DNA of 64,000 nt from Aedes albopictus (GCF_035046485.1 NC_085138.1:433677265-433741264); one strand, 5' to 3'; shown: positions 22,306 to 34,299, counted from the first letter of the stretch. The notes: generated by a model not told the origin, from the letters alone. Translations and numbers: made by a program.

Positions 22306-22770
22306 AATAAAACCATGGAAGGCTTTCCGAAAGGAATTCCTGGAGGTTTTTCTAATGCCATTCCGGATGGAATCAAGGGTAGAATTCATTAAAAAGTTTG
22401 TAAATAACCTTTGGAAACCTTTGAAAAAAATATTAAGAAAACTAAGAATTTTTCAAAGTTATCAAAGGAAAAAATCCTGAAAGGTTTCTCAAATAAACCA
22501 AAGGCATTCCTGGAAGAATTTCTTAAAAACTCCCTATAACATTTGCTAAAGGAATCGCTGGAGAAGCTTCTGAACAATTATCTGCAACATTTAAACTTTT
22601 GAAAATATCCATGCATGTTTTATTTTATTTTATTTTCTTTTTTTTAGATTACGAATAAAAATCCAATGCATGGTTTTTAAATAAATCTTTCTGGAGGAAA
22701 CTCTTGAAGAATTTTAAAAGAAATTCATGGAATAATTTCTGCAGTGATCCATGCAATATTTTCTTAAACA
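22306..22770. repeat. Degenerate 12-24 bp repeat tract
   Basis: GGAATTCCTGGAGG, GGCATTCCTGGAAG and similar words; the common repeat in the GGAATTCC orientation. Confidence 0.65.
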
Positions 22771-22941
22771 ATGTGTTGGGACATTGAGACAAGAAAAATT
22801 TCTGTAAAATTATTCCATTATTTTGTTGAACAAGTTTATCAACTGCTACCATCCAATTGTATTCATGGAAAATTACGATTTCCACTCTCAGGTCAGGTAT
22901 TTTTTTGTGTTTCAAGTTTGAAGATATCCTTGCTTGAGTTT

Positions 22942-23125
22942 CAAAAGTTACAGGGCTGGTAATGAATGACCAACTTTATGGAAATAGCGACCAAACAGTG
23001 ATTACAGAAAAGTGACACTTTTTTCGCAATCTGTTAGTCACTATTTGGTCACTATTTTCATAATCCTCCCTAGAATTACAATTTCAGTCATCACTTTTCA
23101 CTACCAGCTCTGTAACTTTCAAAAT
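22942..23125. mobile_element. Small TIR element (MITE), about 184 bp
   Basis: Left end AAAAGTTACAGGGCTGGTAA and right end read inward GAAAGTTACAGAGCTGGTAG form near-perfect inverted repeats. Internally, tagtcactatttggtcact and gaccaaacagtgatt suggest further pairing. The core CAGGGCTGGTA resembles hAT termini, but because the inverted match extends past it, no 8-bp duplication can be seen. Confidence 0.65.
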
Positions 23126-24952
23126 AGTCGTATAATTTGTTCCTCAATGTTTTCAGATAGAAAAACCTCTAGACATTTCGTCAAACAGTTCTCAAGGAGC
23201 TTTGATTAGAAATCCATGGCAAATTTCACAGGATTCAGTAAAATATTTCTATTGGGTTAACCAAAAAAAAACTACTTCAGGAATTTCTCTGGTAGTTTCC
23301 TTTTTTGTTTTGGCATATTCAACTTTACTGTAGGGATAAACCAAACATAAATCAAACAATTCTATTAATATTTCTTTGGAAATTAGATATGGTGTAAGAT
23401 ATGGTTTTGCACCCAATTTTTTTGTTGCTGCAATGCAATTTTTCCCTATTTGCTAGTATTCCATGGAAAGCATAACTGCAATTATTTTGTAGATTCCTCC
23501 CGGCTAGCTAGATTCGATTATCCAATTATTTCATTCATTGTTTATTGGTCTAGCTATTAGAGTCAGGTTGAGACCATCAAATGAACACATAGCCCAAAAG
23601 CAAGTGGTGTGTTTCTGAACCCGAAGACATCGTCTACGGTGGTCCATAAATTAACCATATTTTATGACTATCGATTGGAGCCACGGATGGTCGAAGATGG
23701 TGGGCGCTCTCTAACCAAATGGATGGGAAAACATGAAGATTTATAAATATTTTGATTGCTAGCAATTACTTTCAGTGGGTTGAACTCAAACCCTCTCATC
23801 AATTCGAAGAATTTCAACACAAAGCAACTGGTTCGCACATTTTCATGGGATGCTTTAAATAGACTTCTATTGTTTTGCAAATGAACAGCAGCAGTACATT
23901 AACGCGCAAATGATACAGTATGAATAGCCTAGCCATACAATGCATACCACTTCCTAGCCCAGTTCCTTTAAATGACCTCATTCAAGCCCCCGACGTCAAA
24001 TATGAGAATCGCTGACCTGTAGCATTCCATCCGATGATGACCAACCAACCAACCAACTTTATACAGGTGGTAGAGATTGCCCGGAACGGAAACGAGCTCC
24101 GAGGTCGCCGCAACACCACCACCATCAACGGCACACTGCACTGGTGCCAAAGGTAAGAGCAAGGACACGCTCGCTGGCTGCCAGCTATTTCCCGCTATTA
24201 TCGTTAATTATTATCTGCAAATAGGTCAAAACAAGCATCGAGCCTGATTGATGCAGGATAATTACCGTGCGTCTGTGTGTGTGTTGTGCTCTTGTGCCCG
24301 GTACTCAACCCATTGAAAGCCGATATATCGGAAGCTGGGAAATTGCTGCTCCTGTAGCGAACGAACGAACGAACGACCGGACGCGCTCTATGTGTCTCTA
24401 CGGCCGGCGATGGGCTTGGGCATCTCAACCTCCCCGCTGGGAATGCGGTGGAGCGCGCGCGCCAAGGAGAAACCGGAATGGAAATCGATACGGAATTTGC
24501 AATTTGCGACAAGGCACGCGTATGTGACAATTATGGTAATTTTTATTATTCGCGATCGTCTGAGAGACACCCAGAGCAGTGTGGGGGGCAAAGTGGGACA
24601 CGCGGACGACCGGGAAGGCGGGAAACGACCATCGCAGCAAGGACGAACGAACTTCCAGTTAGTGTCTCATTGTACGCTTTCTGTCGCAGCGTTGATAACA
24701 AAATGCACCTCCGGGAAAATTTGACATGGACAAAGTGGTGCGGTGCTGGTGGTGCAACAATGGCGGGTGCTGACACTGCTGGACAGGTACAGTGATTCAC
24801 TTTCATGTATTTACAGGAGGGTTCAAATCAAATTGTGGAAAAATCAAACAATAGGCCAAAAGTCTTCAAACTTTCTGGCTCGCACTGCACTTTTTGGAAA
24901 TTAATCGCTTCGCGGTGCACATGCTCATTATTGTTAAAAAAGCAATTTCAAG
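23126..24952. other. Unassigned DNA, partly GC-richer
   Basis: Contains short simple repeats (ccaaccaaccaacc near 24040, gaacgaacgaacgaac near 24358) and dense overlapping frames in 24200-24800 that have no recognisable domains. The higher GC stretch could be close to a gene, but no exon can be defended. Confidence 0.4.
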
Positions 24953-25188
24953 TTCTAGACAAACATTTGAAAAGGGCCTATCTGTTTTTGTAAACAAACA
25001 TGTTTCTGTTTCTGCAGCACCCATTTGCATCCACCCACGCACATCAACACCCTTAAGAGATAGCTTGAAAAACATTCTTTCTGATAAGGGTGTTGATGTG
25101 CGTGGGTGGATGCAGATGGGCCCTGCAGAAACAGAAATATGTTTGTTTACGCAAAGCAGATAGGACCTTTTCAAATGTTCGTCTAGAA
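24953..25188. mobile_element. 236-bp foldback (MITE-like hairpin)
   Basis: Left arm 24953-25054 (TTCTAGACAAACATTTGAAA ... CACATCAACACCCTT) pairs with right arm 25087-25188 (AAGGGTGTTGATGTGCGTGG ... TTTCAAATGTTCGTCTAGAA) with few mismatches. The loop is about 32 bp. It has no coding capacity, and target duplication is not clear. If transcribed it would form a hairpin of roughly 100 bp. Confidence 0.75.
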
Positions 25189-25227
25189 TTTGCCAAAAAA
25201 AAACTGTCGTATTGTTAGCAACTCACA

Positions 25228-26831
25228 GGTGCATTAGCGTGGTTCAAAAAATCGTTTTTGCTCCATTCGATTCCTAACCAGATTATATGCCTTCTTCCAA
25301 AATTTGAGCTCATTTGGTGGAAAATTGAGACTGCACAAGTCCTTCAAAGTTTGTATGGGAATTACTATGGGAAAACGATGTTTTTCATTCAATCCACCGT
25401 AGCATTTCCCCAAGTGCCCTAGTGGGTTAGCCGACCCTTGGTAATCCCAGGCTACTCTATCAGCTACAACTTTGCCGAAAACCGCATTCAAATCGAACGC
25501 CTCATTAATTAGTTATTGATTTGTATCCAACTGGACAAACTTTAACTCCAGCTTCCCAGCAGGCAACATTGCTGCATATGGCGCCAAAGATAGCACACTG
25601 AAATCATGGCTACTATGTTTCACTGCAAAATGCAGTGATGCCCACCGAATAGTTTGACCATCATGAGTAAAGATTTCGATTCTGGATAAAAATCGGTAAC
25701 TAATTAATGAAGCCTCCGATTTGAATGCGGTCTTCGGCAAAGTTGTAGCTGATAGAGTAGCCTAGGATTATCAAGAGTCAACTAACCCACTAGGGAATTT
25801 GGGGAAAAGCTACGGCGGATTGAACGAATAACATGGTTTCCCATAGTAATTCCCATTCAAACTTTGAAGGAAGGGCATGTGCCAAATGAGCTAAAATTTT
25901 GGGAGAAGGCATATACCGTCAAGGCACCATTCACCGTGGATCTAAGAGGATTTGGAGCAAATAAGGGCTGTCATTTGACACCAGTCTTATAAACATTGTT
26001 GGTGCCGCTTTTAATTGCCTTCATTATAGGTTAAAATTAAAGTAATATCCACAGAAGTAGAAAATTTTTCACAAAATTTGGTGATATAGTACAATTAGTA
26101 AAGGGTAGTAAGGTCGCCTAATTCCGTGGTAGGTCACCATTCACCGTGGTAGTAGGGACCCATTCACCGTGTATGAGAAATTTTATTCTACTTTGTTAAA
26201 AATGGTCAAAACAACTCAGCCAAGGGAATTTTCTTCGTTTAAATACATTTCAAGTAATAACTTGCAAGATTTTATTAGAAAAACGAATGTTTAAATTTTT
26301 GATTTTTTCTAGATATATGGGACAATATGGGGCACGGTGAATGGAGACCATTGATTTTTAGGGTACCCATTTACCGTGCCTTTTTTGTTTCAATTAATAA
26401 GTACGAGTAATCGTACTTTCTTGTTAAACTTACTTCGGTAATGCAAAACACATACCTGATATGTGAATTTAATTGCTTCTTGGTAGAATAAAAACGTTAC
26501 TACATTTAGTTTATCGCTTAAATCACCTTAGCGCAGTTTTCGTTTTTTCACTATGAATGTAGTGAACGAGCAGAAACCCGCTTCATGTAAACACACTTTA
26601 GTGTCAAAATGATACTTTTAAATGTTTCTAATGAGTGTTTTGACATGGTAACAATACATTAGTGTTGTATTGGTGAAATTGAAGGGAAATTGTCCTATCA
26701 TTCAATCATAATATGGAAATAATGAAAAAATATTCGAAGGCACACGGTGAATGGCGCCTTGACGGTAATCTGGTTAGGAATCGAATAAGCGGTGTGGAGC
26801 AAAACGATTTTTTGAACCACGCTAAGGTGCA
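25228..26831. mobile_element. Long-armed foldback MITE interrupted by a nested MITE
   Basis: The arm 25236-25510 (TTAGCGTGGTTCAAAAAATC, then gattcctaaccagattata, tcccatagtaattcccat in complement, tatcagctacaactttg) reappears inverted at 25680-25915 plus 26766-26823. The outermost match is GGTGCAT/TTAGCGTGGTTC. The right arm is split exactly by the element at 25916-26765; removing it restores the complement of tagattatatgcct-type sequence. Without the insert the element is about 750 bp with arms of about 270 bp. Confidence 0.8.
25916..26765. mobile_element. 850-bp TA-flanked TIR element with repeated CATTCACCGTG motif
   Basis: Ends are CCGTCAAGGCACCATTCACC on the left and, read inward, CCGTCAAGGCGCCATTCACC on the right, with TA on both sides (25914-25915, 26766-26767). 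The intact left arm of the host foldback shows the empty site with a single TA, confirming the duplication. The motif CATT(C/T)ACCGTG occurs six times: at both ends, near 26138 and 26161 directly, and near 26337 and 26369 in the right half. It is probably mobilised by a Tc1/mariner-type transposase. No transposase frame is visible. Confidence 0.88.
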
Positions 26832-27901
26832 TACACTCGCGTCAAAAAAAATCCTATACATTATGACACTGTTTTGCATTTTTTTTTCATTACCTATCGG
26901 AGCATAGTGAAGTGATACATTTATTCGACTTGGAGTATTTTCTTGCTGGGAATATTTCTGGAAATTTTTAGACAAGTTCTTTATGAATGCTGGGTGAAAT
27001 GCTGAGTAGGTTCAACATTCAAGTTCCAGCTATATTAGTATCATTTGGTTTTCATACAGTCTGTTTATAACACAGTCCCGTAAAGAGTGAAACCAAATCT
27101 ACCTATCGAACTGTCAAATCGGCTACCTATCGAGCACGCCAGCAAAAGTATGAAAACAAAGTCTGGCAAAGAAGAAGAACAACAGTCAAAAGAAGTCGTA
27201 TTTGCATGTCTCTATATAAACAGTCTCTAGGTTTTCAAGGATTCATAACGAGAATCTCAGTGAAATTCTTCGATGACTTCTTCATGATTTCTAGTATGGT
27301 TTTCGATAGATGTTTTCTCAAGACTTTTTCTGGATTTCCTGAAGAGATCTATGGCAAAGCTTCATTTTCAGAACTTTGGCATATTATTAACAAGGTTTTT
27401 GATATTTTTTTCTGGTGTTCTTGATAATTCGGGAGAAGATTCCTGAATATGTTGGCATTACAATTCCTGGTCAACTGATTTCAGGATTCCTTCTCCGGTA
27501 TTTAGCAAACCTCATTAATATTACTTAGATTCATGCTGAGATATATGGAAACGGAAGTTTGTGGATATCCATGGCGAGTGAATATGCAGGGGGGTTCTTG
27601 GTATAATATATTATATTCATGTCGAGAGTTTTGGTAGACTTGTTCCATGATTCTTTTGCTTGGTTCAAGGTAAACTTGCCGCGCGGCGTGAATCATGTAA
27701 ATTTTACTCTCAATCCATTGGAGCACCTTCTAATGTCATAGACTCCTTGTTATAGTTTATTTAAATGAATTTTCATTAAACAGGTTATGCATTTGAATAT
27801 GCCAGACTTTTCTGAAGTGCCGCGGTGCACTTGTAACAGCTTTGCGGTGCACAGGTACACCGCCGTGCACAATCTGAAAGCCCCTGTGTAGGCAATATGT
27901 A
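26832..27901. other. Unassigned AT-rich DNA
   Basis: No recognised gene. A little degenerate repeat appears near 26940-27000 and 27230-27500. Confidence 0.4.
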
Positions 27902-28345
27902 ATGAGCAAATAATTTTGTAATATCCAGGCGCGTAATTTCTGGCGATGTATTCATTTTCGAACGCAATCTCACTCGGTTACATCATTTTCCAACAATTAT
28001 CACACACACCATGCACACCCTGGTTGGCACCGGAAAGTATCAACAAACCCATTCCAGCAGATACCTAGAAGCAGTATCATATTTATCACCCTCCTTCTAA
28101 CTCGGTGAAATAGCCGAGAGGTAAGGGATATGCCTCACAATCAACGGATCTATGTACGATTCCATGCCAATATTTTACTTATATATGATTCATCTAAAGA
28201 TCCGGTTCTAGCGATTACTAGACCCATTCTCAAGCTGCGGCGGCTAATTTGTTGCATGAAAATGATGTAATTGTTTACATCACTTTTACGACGTGACTGA
28301 TGTGCAGCGAAAATGATGTGATATCACAAGAATTTTTTTGCTGTG
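27902..28345 (+). mobile_element. MITE family A, copy A1
   Basis: Collinear with A4 (36114-36557) from GCAAATAATTTTGTAATATC to TTTTTTTGCTGTG. The left tip is eroded (gtaatgagc where other copies have TACACAGC). It lies 32 bp from A2 in the opposite orientation, so the pair forms a very long inverted repeat. It contains the tRNA-like boxes described for A4. Confidence 0.85.
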
Positions 28346-28377
28346 AGCAGCATATTCGGAAGCGTACATCCATACTA

Positions 28378-28821
28378 CACAGCAAAAAAATTCTTGTGAT
28401 ATCACATCATTTTCGCTGCACATCAGTCGCGTCGTAAAAGTGATGTAAACAATTACATCATTTTCATGCAACAAATTAGCCGCCGCAGCTTGAAAGTGGG
28501 TCTAGCAATCGCTAGAACCGGATCTATAGTTGAATCATATATAAGTAAAATAATGGCATGGATTCGTACACTGATCCGCTGATTGTGAGGCATATCCCTT
28601 ACCTCTCGGCTATTTCACCGAGTTAGAAGGATGGTGATTAATATGATACTGCTTCTAGGTATCTGCTGGAATGGGTTTGTTGATACTTTCCGGTGCCAAC
28701 CAGGGTGTGCATGGTGAGTGTGATAATTGTTGGAAAACGATGTAACCGAGTGAAATTACGTTCGAAATGGGATACGTCGCCAGAAATTACGCGCCTGGAT
28801 ATTACAAAATTATTTGCTGTG
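28378..28821 (-). mobile_element. MITE family A, copy A2
   Basis: 444 bp, ends CACAGCAAAAAAATTC and (right end inward) CACAGCAAATAATTTTG. Flanked by TA at 28376-28377 and 28822-28823. Orientation is opposite to A1 and A4. Its right TA is also the left TA of element B, so one inserted at the other's edge. Confidence 0.9.
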
Positions 28822-28848
28822 TAGGCCGTCCCTTATTTTGGCCCTTTA

Positions 28849-29642
28849 CACAGCAAAAAAATTCTTGTGATATCACATCATTTTCGCTGCACATCAGTCG
28901 CGTCGTAAAAATGATGTACAATTTACATCCTTTCCAGGCAGCAAATTAACCGCCGCAGCTTGACAGAGGGTCTAGCAATCGCTAGAACCGGAACGATGGA
29001 TGACTCATATATAAGTAAAATATTGGCATGGATTCGTACACTGATCCGTTGATTGTGAGGCATATCCCTTACCTCTCGGCTATTTCACTGAGTTAGAGGA
29101 TAGATGATAAATATGATACTGCTTCTAGGTATCTGCTGGAATGGGTTTGTTGACACTTTCCGGTGCCAACCAGCGTGTACATAGTGAGTGTGATAATTGG
29201 GTTTTTAAATTAAGAAAAATGTATCGATTTTTTGATTTTATACGAAAGAGCACCTTTTTCTGAGCCACTATGATATTTTTCAGATTTTTAGAACTTAATT
29301 TTGGTACCTAAAATCAATTTCAAAGAGATTTTTTGAAATCACCTTTTGACAGCTGGGTAACTGTTTGACAGCTCCACCCAGTACAAAATGCGACGAGGGG
29401 TGATTCGACAAATCGCTTCCATACAAACTTCAAATTGATTTTTAAATAGCTTCCAGGGCACCAAAATTCATGAAAATTTGGATTTCGGCTCAGTTTCGCA
29501 TGTAGATTCAGAATATGGAATTATCTCAACACCGTTAAAGAAGCCAATTGTTGGAAAATGATGTATCCGAATGAAATTACGTTCGAAAATGGTTACATCG
29601 CCAGAAATTACGTGCCTGAATATTACAAAATTATTTGCTGTG
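28849..29642 (-). mobile_element. MITE family A, copy A3 (inside B, containing C)
   Basis: Same ends and interior as A2. TA at 28847-28848 and 29643-29644. Between 29195 and 29550 it holds a 346-bp insertion plus duplicated AATTG; without these its length is about 443 bp, the family norm. The sequence gataattgttggaaaatg in A2 is the unoccupied site. Confidence 0.88.
29200..29545. mobile_element. Small element family C, nested in A3
   Basis: Bounded by AATTG at 29195-29199 and 29546-29550, a 4-5 bp target duplication confirmed by the empty site in the neighbouring A copies. The ends are weakly inverted (GGTTTTTAA and, inward from right, GGCTTCTTTAA). The interior contains cagctgggtaactgtttgac and is shared with 5640-5820. 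No coding potential. Confidence 0.75.
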
Positions 29643-29949
29643 TAGGGTCCTTAAATCACCGGTTTTAGTGGAATAGCGTATTTGTTTTGTCGAAAAAAAT
29701 GTCATGTTTTTTTGGTCCCATACAATTTTTGACAACTTTCGGCCCCTTGAGGGACCACTTAGCCTTGAGATACGGACTTCAAATTTTGACACGATCATTT
29801 TTTAGCTAAAACGTTCATTTTCCACTAACGAACTTATAACATTTCTAAATTTTGCAAAATAAGGGACGGCCTAATCCATACTCAATCCGTCTCAGGTTAC
29901 AAAGGACAAGTTTTTGGTTACGACTGTGATGGAACGAAGGACGTTGAAA

Positions 29950-30178
<229 letters not shown>

Positions 30179-31350
30179 GTAAACCTGAATTTGATCTATT
30201 CAGCTTAATAGGCACATTCCAGTACGTGCCCCTTTTTGTAAAGGGGACAAATTGAGTCCTACAGACAGCTAAGTTAATGTGATTCTTGTTTTTCCATATC
30301 TACAACACAGTATAGGTACTCTCGATTTAGTGGACCCTCGATTATAAAGACCATCGATTATTATGTACATATTGCCTCAATTTTATGTAGATATCCAATC
30401 AGTTTAAAACTTGCAGTTTATATTATGATTACTTATAATGCAGGGATTCCCAGCTTTTTGACATATCAATTAGTTGATTTGTTGAGCACCTATAATAGGG
30501 CACTTCACTGTTTTTAATTTGTATGGAATTTTGACGTTTCTTGGCCTTGTTGTTAACATAATTTCTGTAAGAGTGAAAGAGAAGGAGAGAATTTCATGCA
30601 GTGCCCTATAGCGCCAAAACACACCTCATGACATACTCACCTAATTTTAAACATTTATATTCTTCAGATCTCAATTATGAATGTTGCCGAAGACCGGAAC
30701 TTATTTCTACAATCGGGTAAAATTGTATCAACAAATTCTCACTCGCGTGCGCATTTTTATACACGATGTCCTGCAAGGTGTGCAAGAAGGTAACACGCAT
30801 ACTATGATTGCGTGCCAAGCGTGTCGATCGAGCTGTGGTCTTCTGTTCAAGCATGAATGGATAAATATTGATTAATAACTTCTGTTTCGTGAGTCGGTCT
30901 TCAGCAACATTCATCATTGAGGTCTGAAGAATTCAATTCGGCTTTGACCGTATGACTTTATCCATATGTTAAGGCTCTACAGCGCGGAGAACCATTTTTG
31001 AAAATTCTCCGTAGTAATTTCCATATAAACCTATTTTGCTTTTGGGCCACCATTAAATCACCACCAAAATGGCTGAAAATTTGACAGGACTCTAGCATTG
31101 CACCAAGAATTGTAATGAACATATGGGAGCTTTGAATTTGTGACATGTTTAAAGTCTGAACTGCCCTAATCTGGGCGTGTACTCAGCTGATTGAATTCCA
31201 ACATTGTTGCAAAATCTATAAAAAAAATCAATGTTATGTGTCGGCAGATTACTAACAAGATTTGTGATAAATCATTTCCAGTGCTGTCATGGTAAAATCA
31301 GAGTTGGTTGGTCAAGGTTCCCCGATTTCAGTGCCCCTTCACTGGTACAT
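30179..31350. other. Unassigned DNA
   Basis: No gene recognised. Overlapping antisense frames at 30675-30917 (-) and 30681-30875 (+) lack motifs. The sequence cagtgctgtcatggtaaaatc near 31279 is also found near 15670. Confidence 0.4.
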
Positions 31351-33070
31351 TCCTATTGATGAATTCCTGGAGGAATCTCTGAAGAAACCGCTTCAACAAT
31401 TTCTGAAGGATCTGATGGAACAACTTCTCAAAACTCGTGAAAATTTCTGAAATTCTGAAATTCTATGAATATTGAAGAAGTCTCTAAAGATATTTTCGAA
31501 AGTATCGCTAAAGAAATTTCAGTAGGAATCTCTAAAAACAACCTGAAACAGTTTCTATAGACACAGGACTTTTTTAAGAATCAATAGATGGATTTTCTGA
31601 AGAAATTGCAGGAGAAATTCCTGAATAAACACCTGGTAACCCCTGATGGGATACCTATCCAAACCTCTTGAGATAGTTTTGGAAACAAAATTTCTGGAGG
31701 AATCCATAAAGGTACGCTTGGCGGAAATCCTGGAGGAGTTTTTGAAAAAATAGGGTAAAAACACTAGACTTCGTCCCCCAAAAATTCTGCTGTAGTCTAC
31801 ACCACTTCATACATAAAAAAATGAATTTGTATGAAGAGAGCGAAGACTAGAGCAGTTGCGAAATCAAGTGCTTTTACCCTTCATCGAGGAATACCTGGCG
31901 GAATTTCTGATGGAATCTCTACAAGTATCCTTATAAGAATCTCCAAAAAAAATCCGTAGATACATTTTTGAATCTTTGCAGGATTTCCTGAAAGAAAAAT
32001 GTCTAGAAGGAATATCTAAAGGAATGTGAAGAAATTTTGGGAATTTTCCCAAAAATCTCTTGTAGAATTTCTAAAGTAATCGCATTGGATTTTTTTTAGA
32101 AACCTGCTGAGAAAATATTAAAGGAGTTCTGAATTTCTGATTTCTAAGGAATCCATGAATTATTTTTAAAAAAAATCTAGGAGTATTTTTGAGAAAGTTT
32201 ATGGAAAGTTTTCTAGATTAATGCTTTGAAAAAATTCTGAAGGAATCTCTATAAAAAATCTGAAGAAATTCGTAGAGAATGTCTTCAAGAATCCCTGGGA
32301 GATTTTTTCAGGAACTCGGGAAATATTGTTAAATAAATTCCACAATGGATTTCAGCAAGAGTCCATGAAAGAATTATCGAAAAATCTGTGGAAGTTTTTT
32401 CAAAGCAATCCTTGGATTTTTTTTTTCAAATAAATCTCTGGAGATATTTCGGGAGAAATTATAAGTCAAATTTATAATCAATGGCACGAGAGAAATTCAG
32501 AAATAATCTCGTGAAAACTTTGTGGTAAGTATCCTGCTGAAAATTTCCGAATGGATCTCCCACATTGTGTCCCTGGAGGAGTATCTAAAGAAATTCCAGA
32601 AAAAAAATTCTGACAGATATTCAGATTTTCAAAAAAAAAAAAAAAATCCCTGGAGCAGTTTCTAAAGCAAACCCGGGAGAACGTTTTGGAATATATCCTT
32701 GGAAGATCGTTTGAGAGAATGCTTAAAGGAATACCCGAAAGACTTTTCGAAAAAGTCCCGGAAAAATAGGGTAATTTTCTGAAGGATTTTCTAAAGAAAT
32801 CCCTGGAGGAATTTCTGCAGAAACTCATACACCACTTGTTGTTTAACTTCCCTAGCGAAATTTTTGGAAGAAGTCGAAGTTTCTGTGAGATTTCCTGGTG
32901 AATTCCTTGGAACCATTTCCAAATAAACACCAGTTCAAATTGTTTAAGGAACTTTTGAAACATTTTCTGAAAAACTCTGGAATAGTTTCTGAAGATATCG
33001 CTGAGAGTTTTATTAAAGGAATCTCTGGAGAAATTTCTGAAAACTATGTCTAAAGAAATTTCTGAAGCAA
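31351..33070. repeat. Degenerate 12-24 bp repeat tract
   Basis: GGAATCTCTGAAGAAA, GGAATTTCTGCAGAAA and similar words in the GGAATTTC orientation. The 161-codon minus frame at 32478-32963 is a repeat product (FRNSSRDFFRKSFRK). Confidence 0.8.
31753..31879. mobile_element. 127-bp MITE
   Basis: Left end GGGTAAAAACACTAGACTTCG; right end read inward GGGTAAAAGCACTTGATTTCG, 17 of the first 20 or so positions alike. An inner pair (tacaccacttcatac / gtatgaagagagcg) extends the fold. No clean target duplication seen; it sits in degenerate repeat. Confidence 0.65.
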
Positions 33071-34299
33071 TTGGTCGGCGTTAAGTCAGAGGGGACCAAG
33101 TAACAAAATTGACGAAAATTAGATTTTTAAGGCATTTGATCAAGAATTACTTTAGCTACTTGGAATATTCACCCAATTTTCTTATTGCTACAATTAACGA
33201 GAGTTAAAGCACAATTTTCTTTTGATTGAACTGCGAAAATCGATAATAGTGTGCAATCAGAGTGGACCAAATACTTGATGTAAAGAGAATTGAAAAAATA
33301 TGTTTTGGTTAAAATCCAATTATCAAAATAGTTTATCATCAAAATATAATGCGTTTCCAAATCGTATGACTCCCTAACGCATTTTCTGATGATTATTGAT
33401 CAAGAAAGCACGTGAATATCCATTTTATTATGGTCAACATCGTATTTTACAGATCATCGTGTTGAAGCAAATTTTGGCAATTCGCGTGCAGACAGAGTGG
33501 ACCATGCGTTTCTGAGAAAAATAGTTGAAAATGCCTTATTCTTCGTAATCCTTTCCAAATCAAAATATGTTTGTTTAGTTGCTGTTGGGCATAATATTGA
33601 AATGTACCAATAGCCGTTTCATGAAGAAATTGATTTTACCGGTTATTGAAGAATTGTGTACTTAGTTCACTCTGTCTGAACGAATTTTTGAAAAATGCCA
33701 GCCCTCTGAATAAATTATTATGTACTGTGTAACTACAATATCTCCGAAACGTACCGAACTATGAGAATACATTCAAAAGTTGTTAGCTATTAAATGTTCA
33801 GGTTAAGAATTCTGAAATAGCCCATTAATTGACTACCGTTCATGCGATATTGATCTGTTGTACTTGGTCCACTCTAACTGAACATAAAAATTGAAAATGG
33901 TAATCAACAGTGTAATAACAGAAATATCAAATTTCAAACTTCATGCTCACATTATGCATCAATCCTATTAACTGTTGTCCTACTTGTGCATTATTTTTTC
34001 ATCAAATATATACAAACTTGAGTGTGAACTGTAGTTGGTTGTAGATTTTCTAAAAACCGTTCAGTCAGAGTGGACTAAATACAATCAATTACTTAGCAAT
34101 TTCTCGGTTTCAAGCTTTTTTTACGTTTTTTCGCGATCAATACAGAGCGATGCTTTGATGAATAGTTATTAAGATTTATGCCAAAAATTCAAGAATATTT
34201 GTTGAAAAACTCAAAACTTATAGAGTTGCAAACTTTAAAGTCGTTTTTCTAGAAATTAGGTAAAAGACACATGGTCCTCTCTGATTTAACGCCGACCAA
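33071..34299. mobile_element. 1.23-kb TIR element with repeated CAGAGTGGACC motif
   Basis: Ends are TTGGTCGGCGTTAAGTCAGA and, read inward, TTGGTCGGCGTTAAATCAGA. The motif TCAGAGTGGACCAA or its complement recurs internally near 33258, 33492, 33661, 33865 and 34062, and a variant (CAGAGGGGACC / CAGAGAGGACC) forms part of each terminus. AT-rich interior with no long frame, so non-autonomous. The target duplication cannot be decided (AATT, or a longer TTTCTGAA) because the flanks are degenerate repeat containing those words. Confidence 0.8.

Larger units (their letters stand above)
28824..29871. mobile_element. TIR element B, split by MITE A3
   Basis: The left end GGCCGTCCCTTATTTTG and the right end (read inward) GGCCGTCCCTTATTTTGC form a TIR of at least 17 bp. 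It is flanked by TA at 28822-28823 and 29872-29873. About 23 bp from the left tip MITE A3 is inserted with its own TA duplication. Without A3 the element is about 252 bp, non-coding. TA duplication points to Tc1/mariner-type mobilisation. Confidence 0.82.

Noticed and set aside
22195..22389. 64-codon minus frame with VEGQKVDGQK
   Set aside because: Translation of the CGACCTTTTGACC minisatellite.
24200..24800. Dense overlapping frames in GC-richer DNA as a gene
   Set aside because: No domain and no consistent exon boundaries; frames on both strands are equally long.
30300..30400. ctcgatttagtggaccctcgatt as a pogo-type terminus
   Set aside because: Suggestive wording, but no matching inverted end within several kilobases.
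32478..32963. 161-codon minus frame
   Set aside because: Also a degenerate-repeat product; the same composition appears in frames across every such tract.
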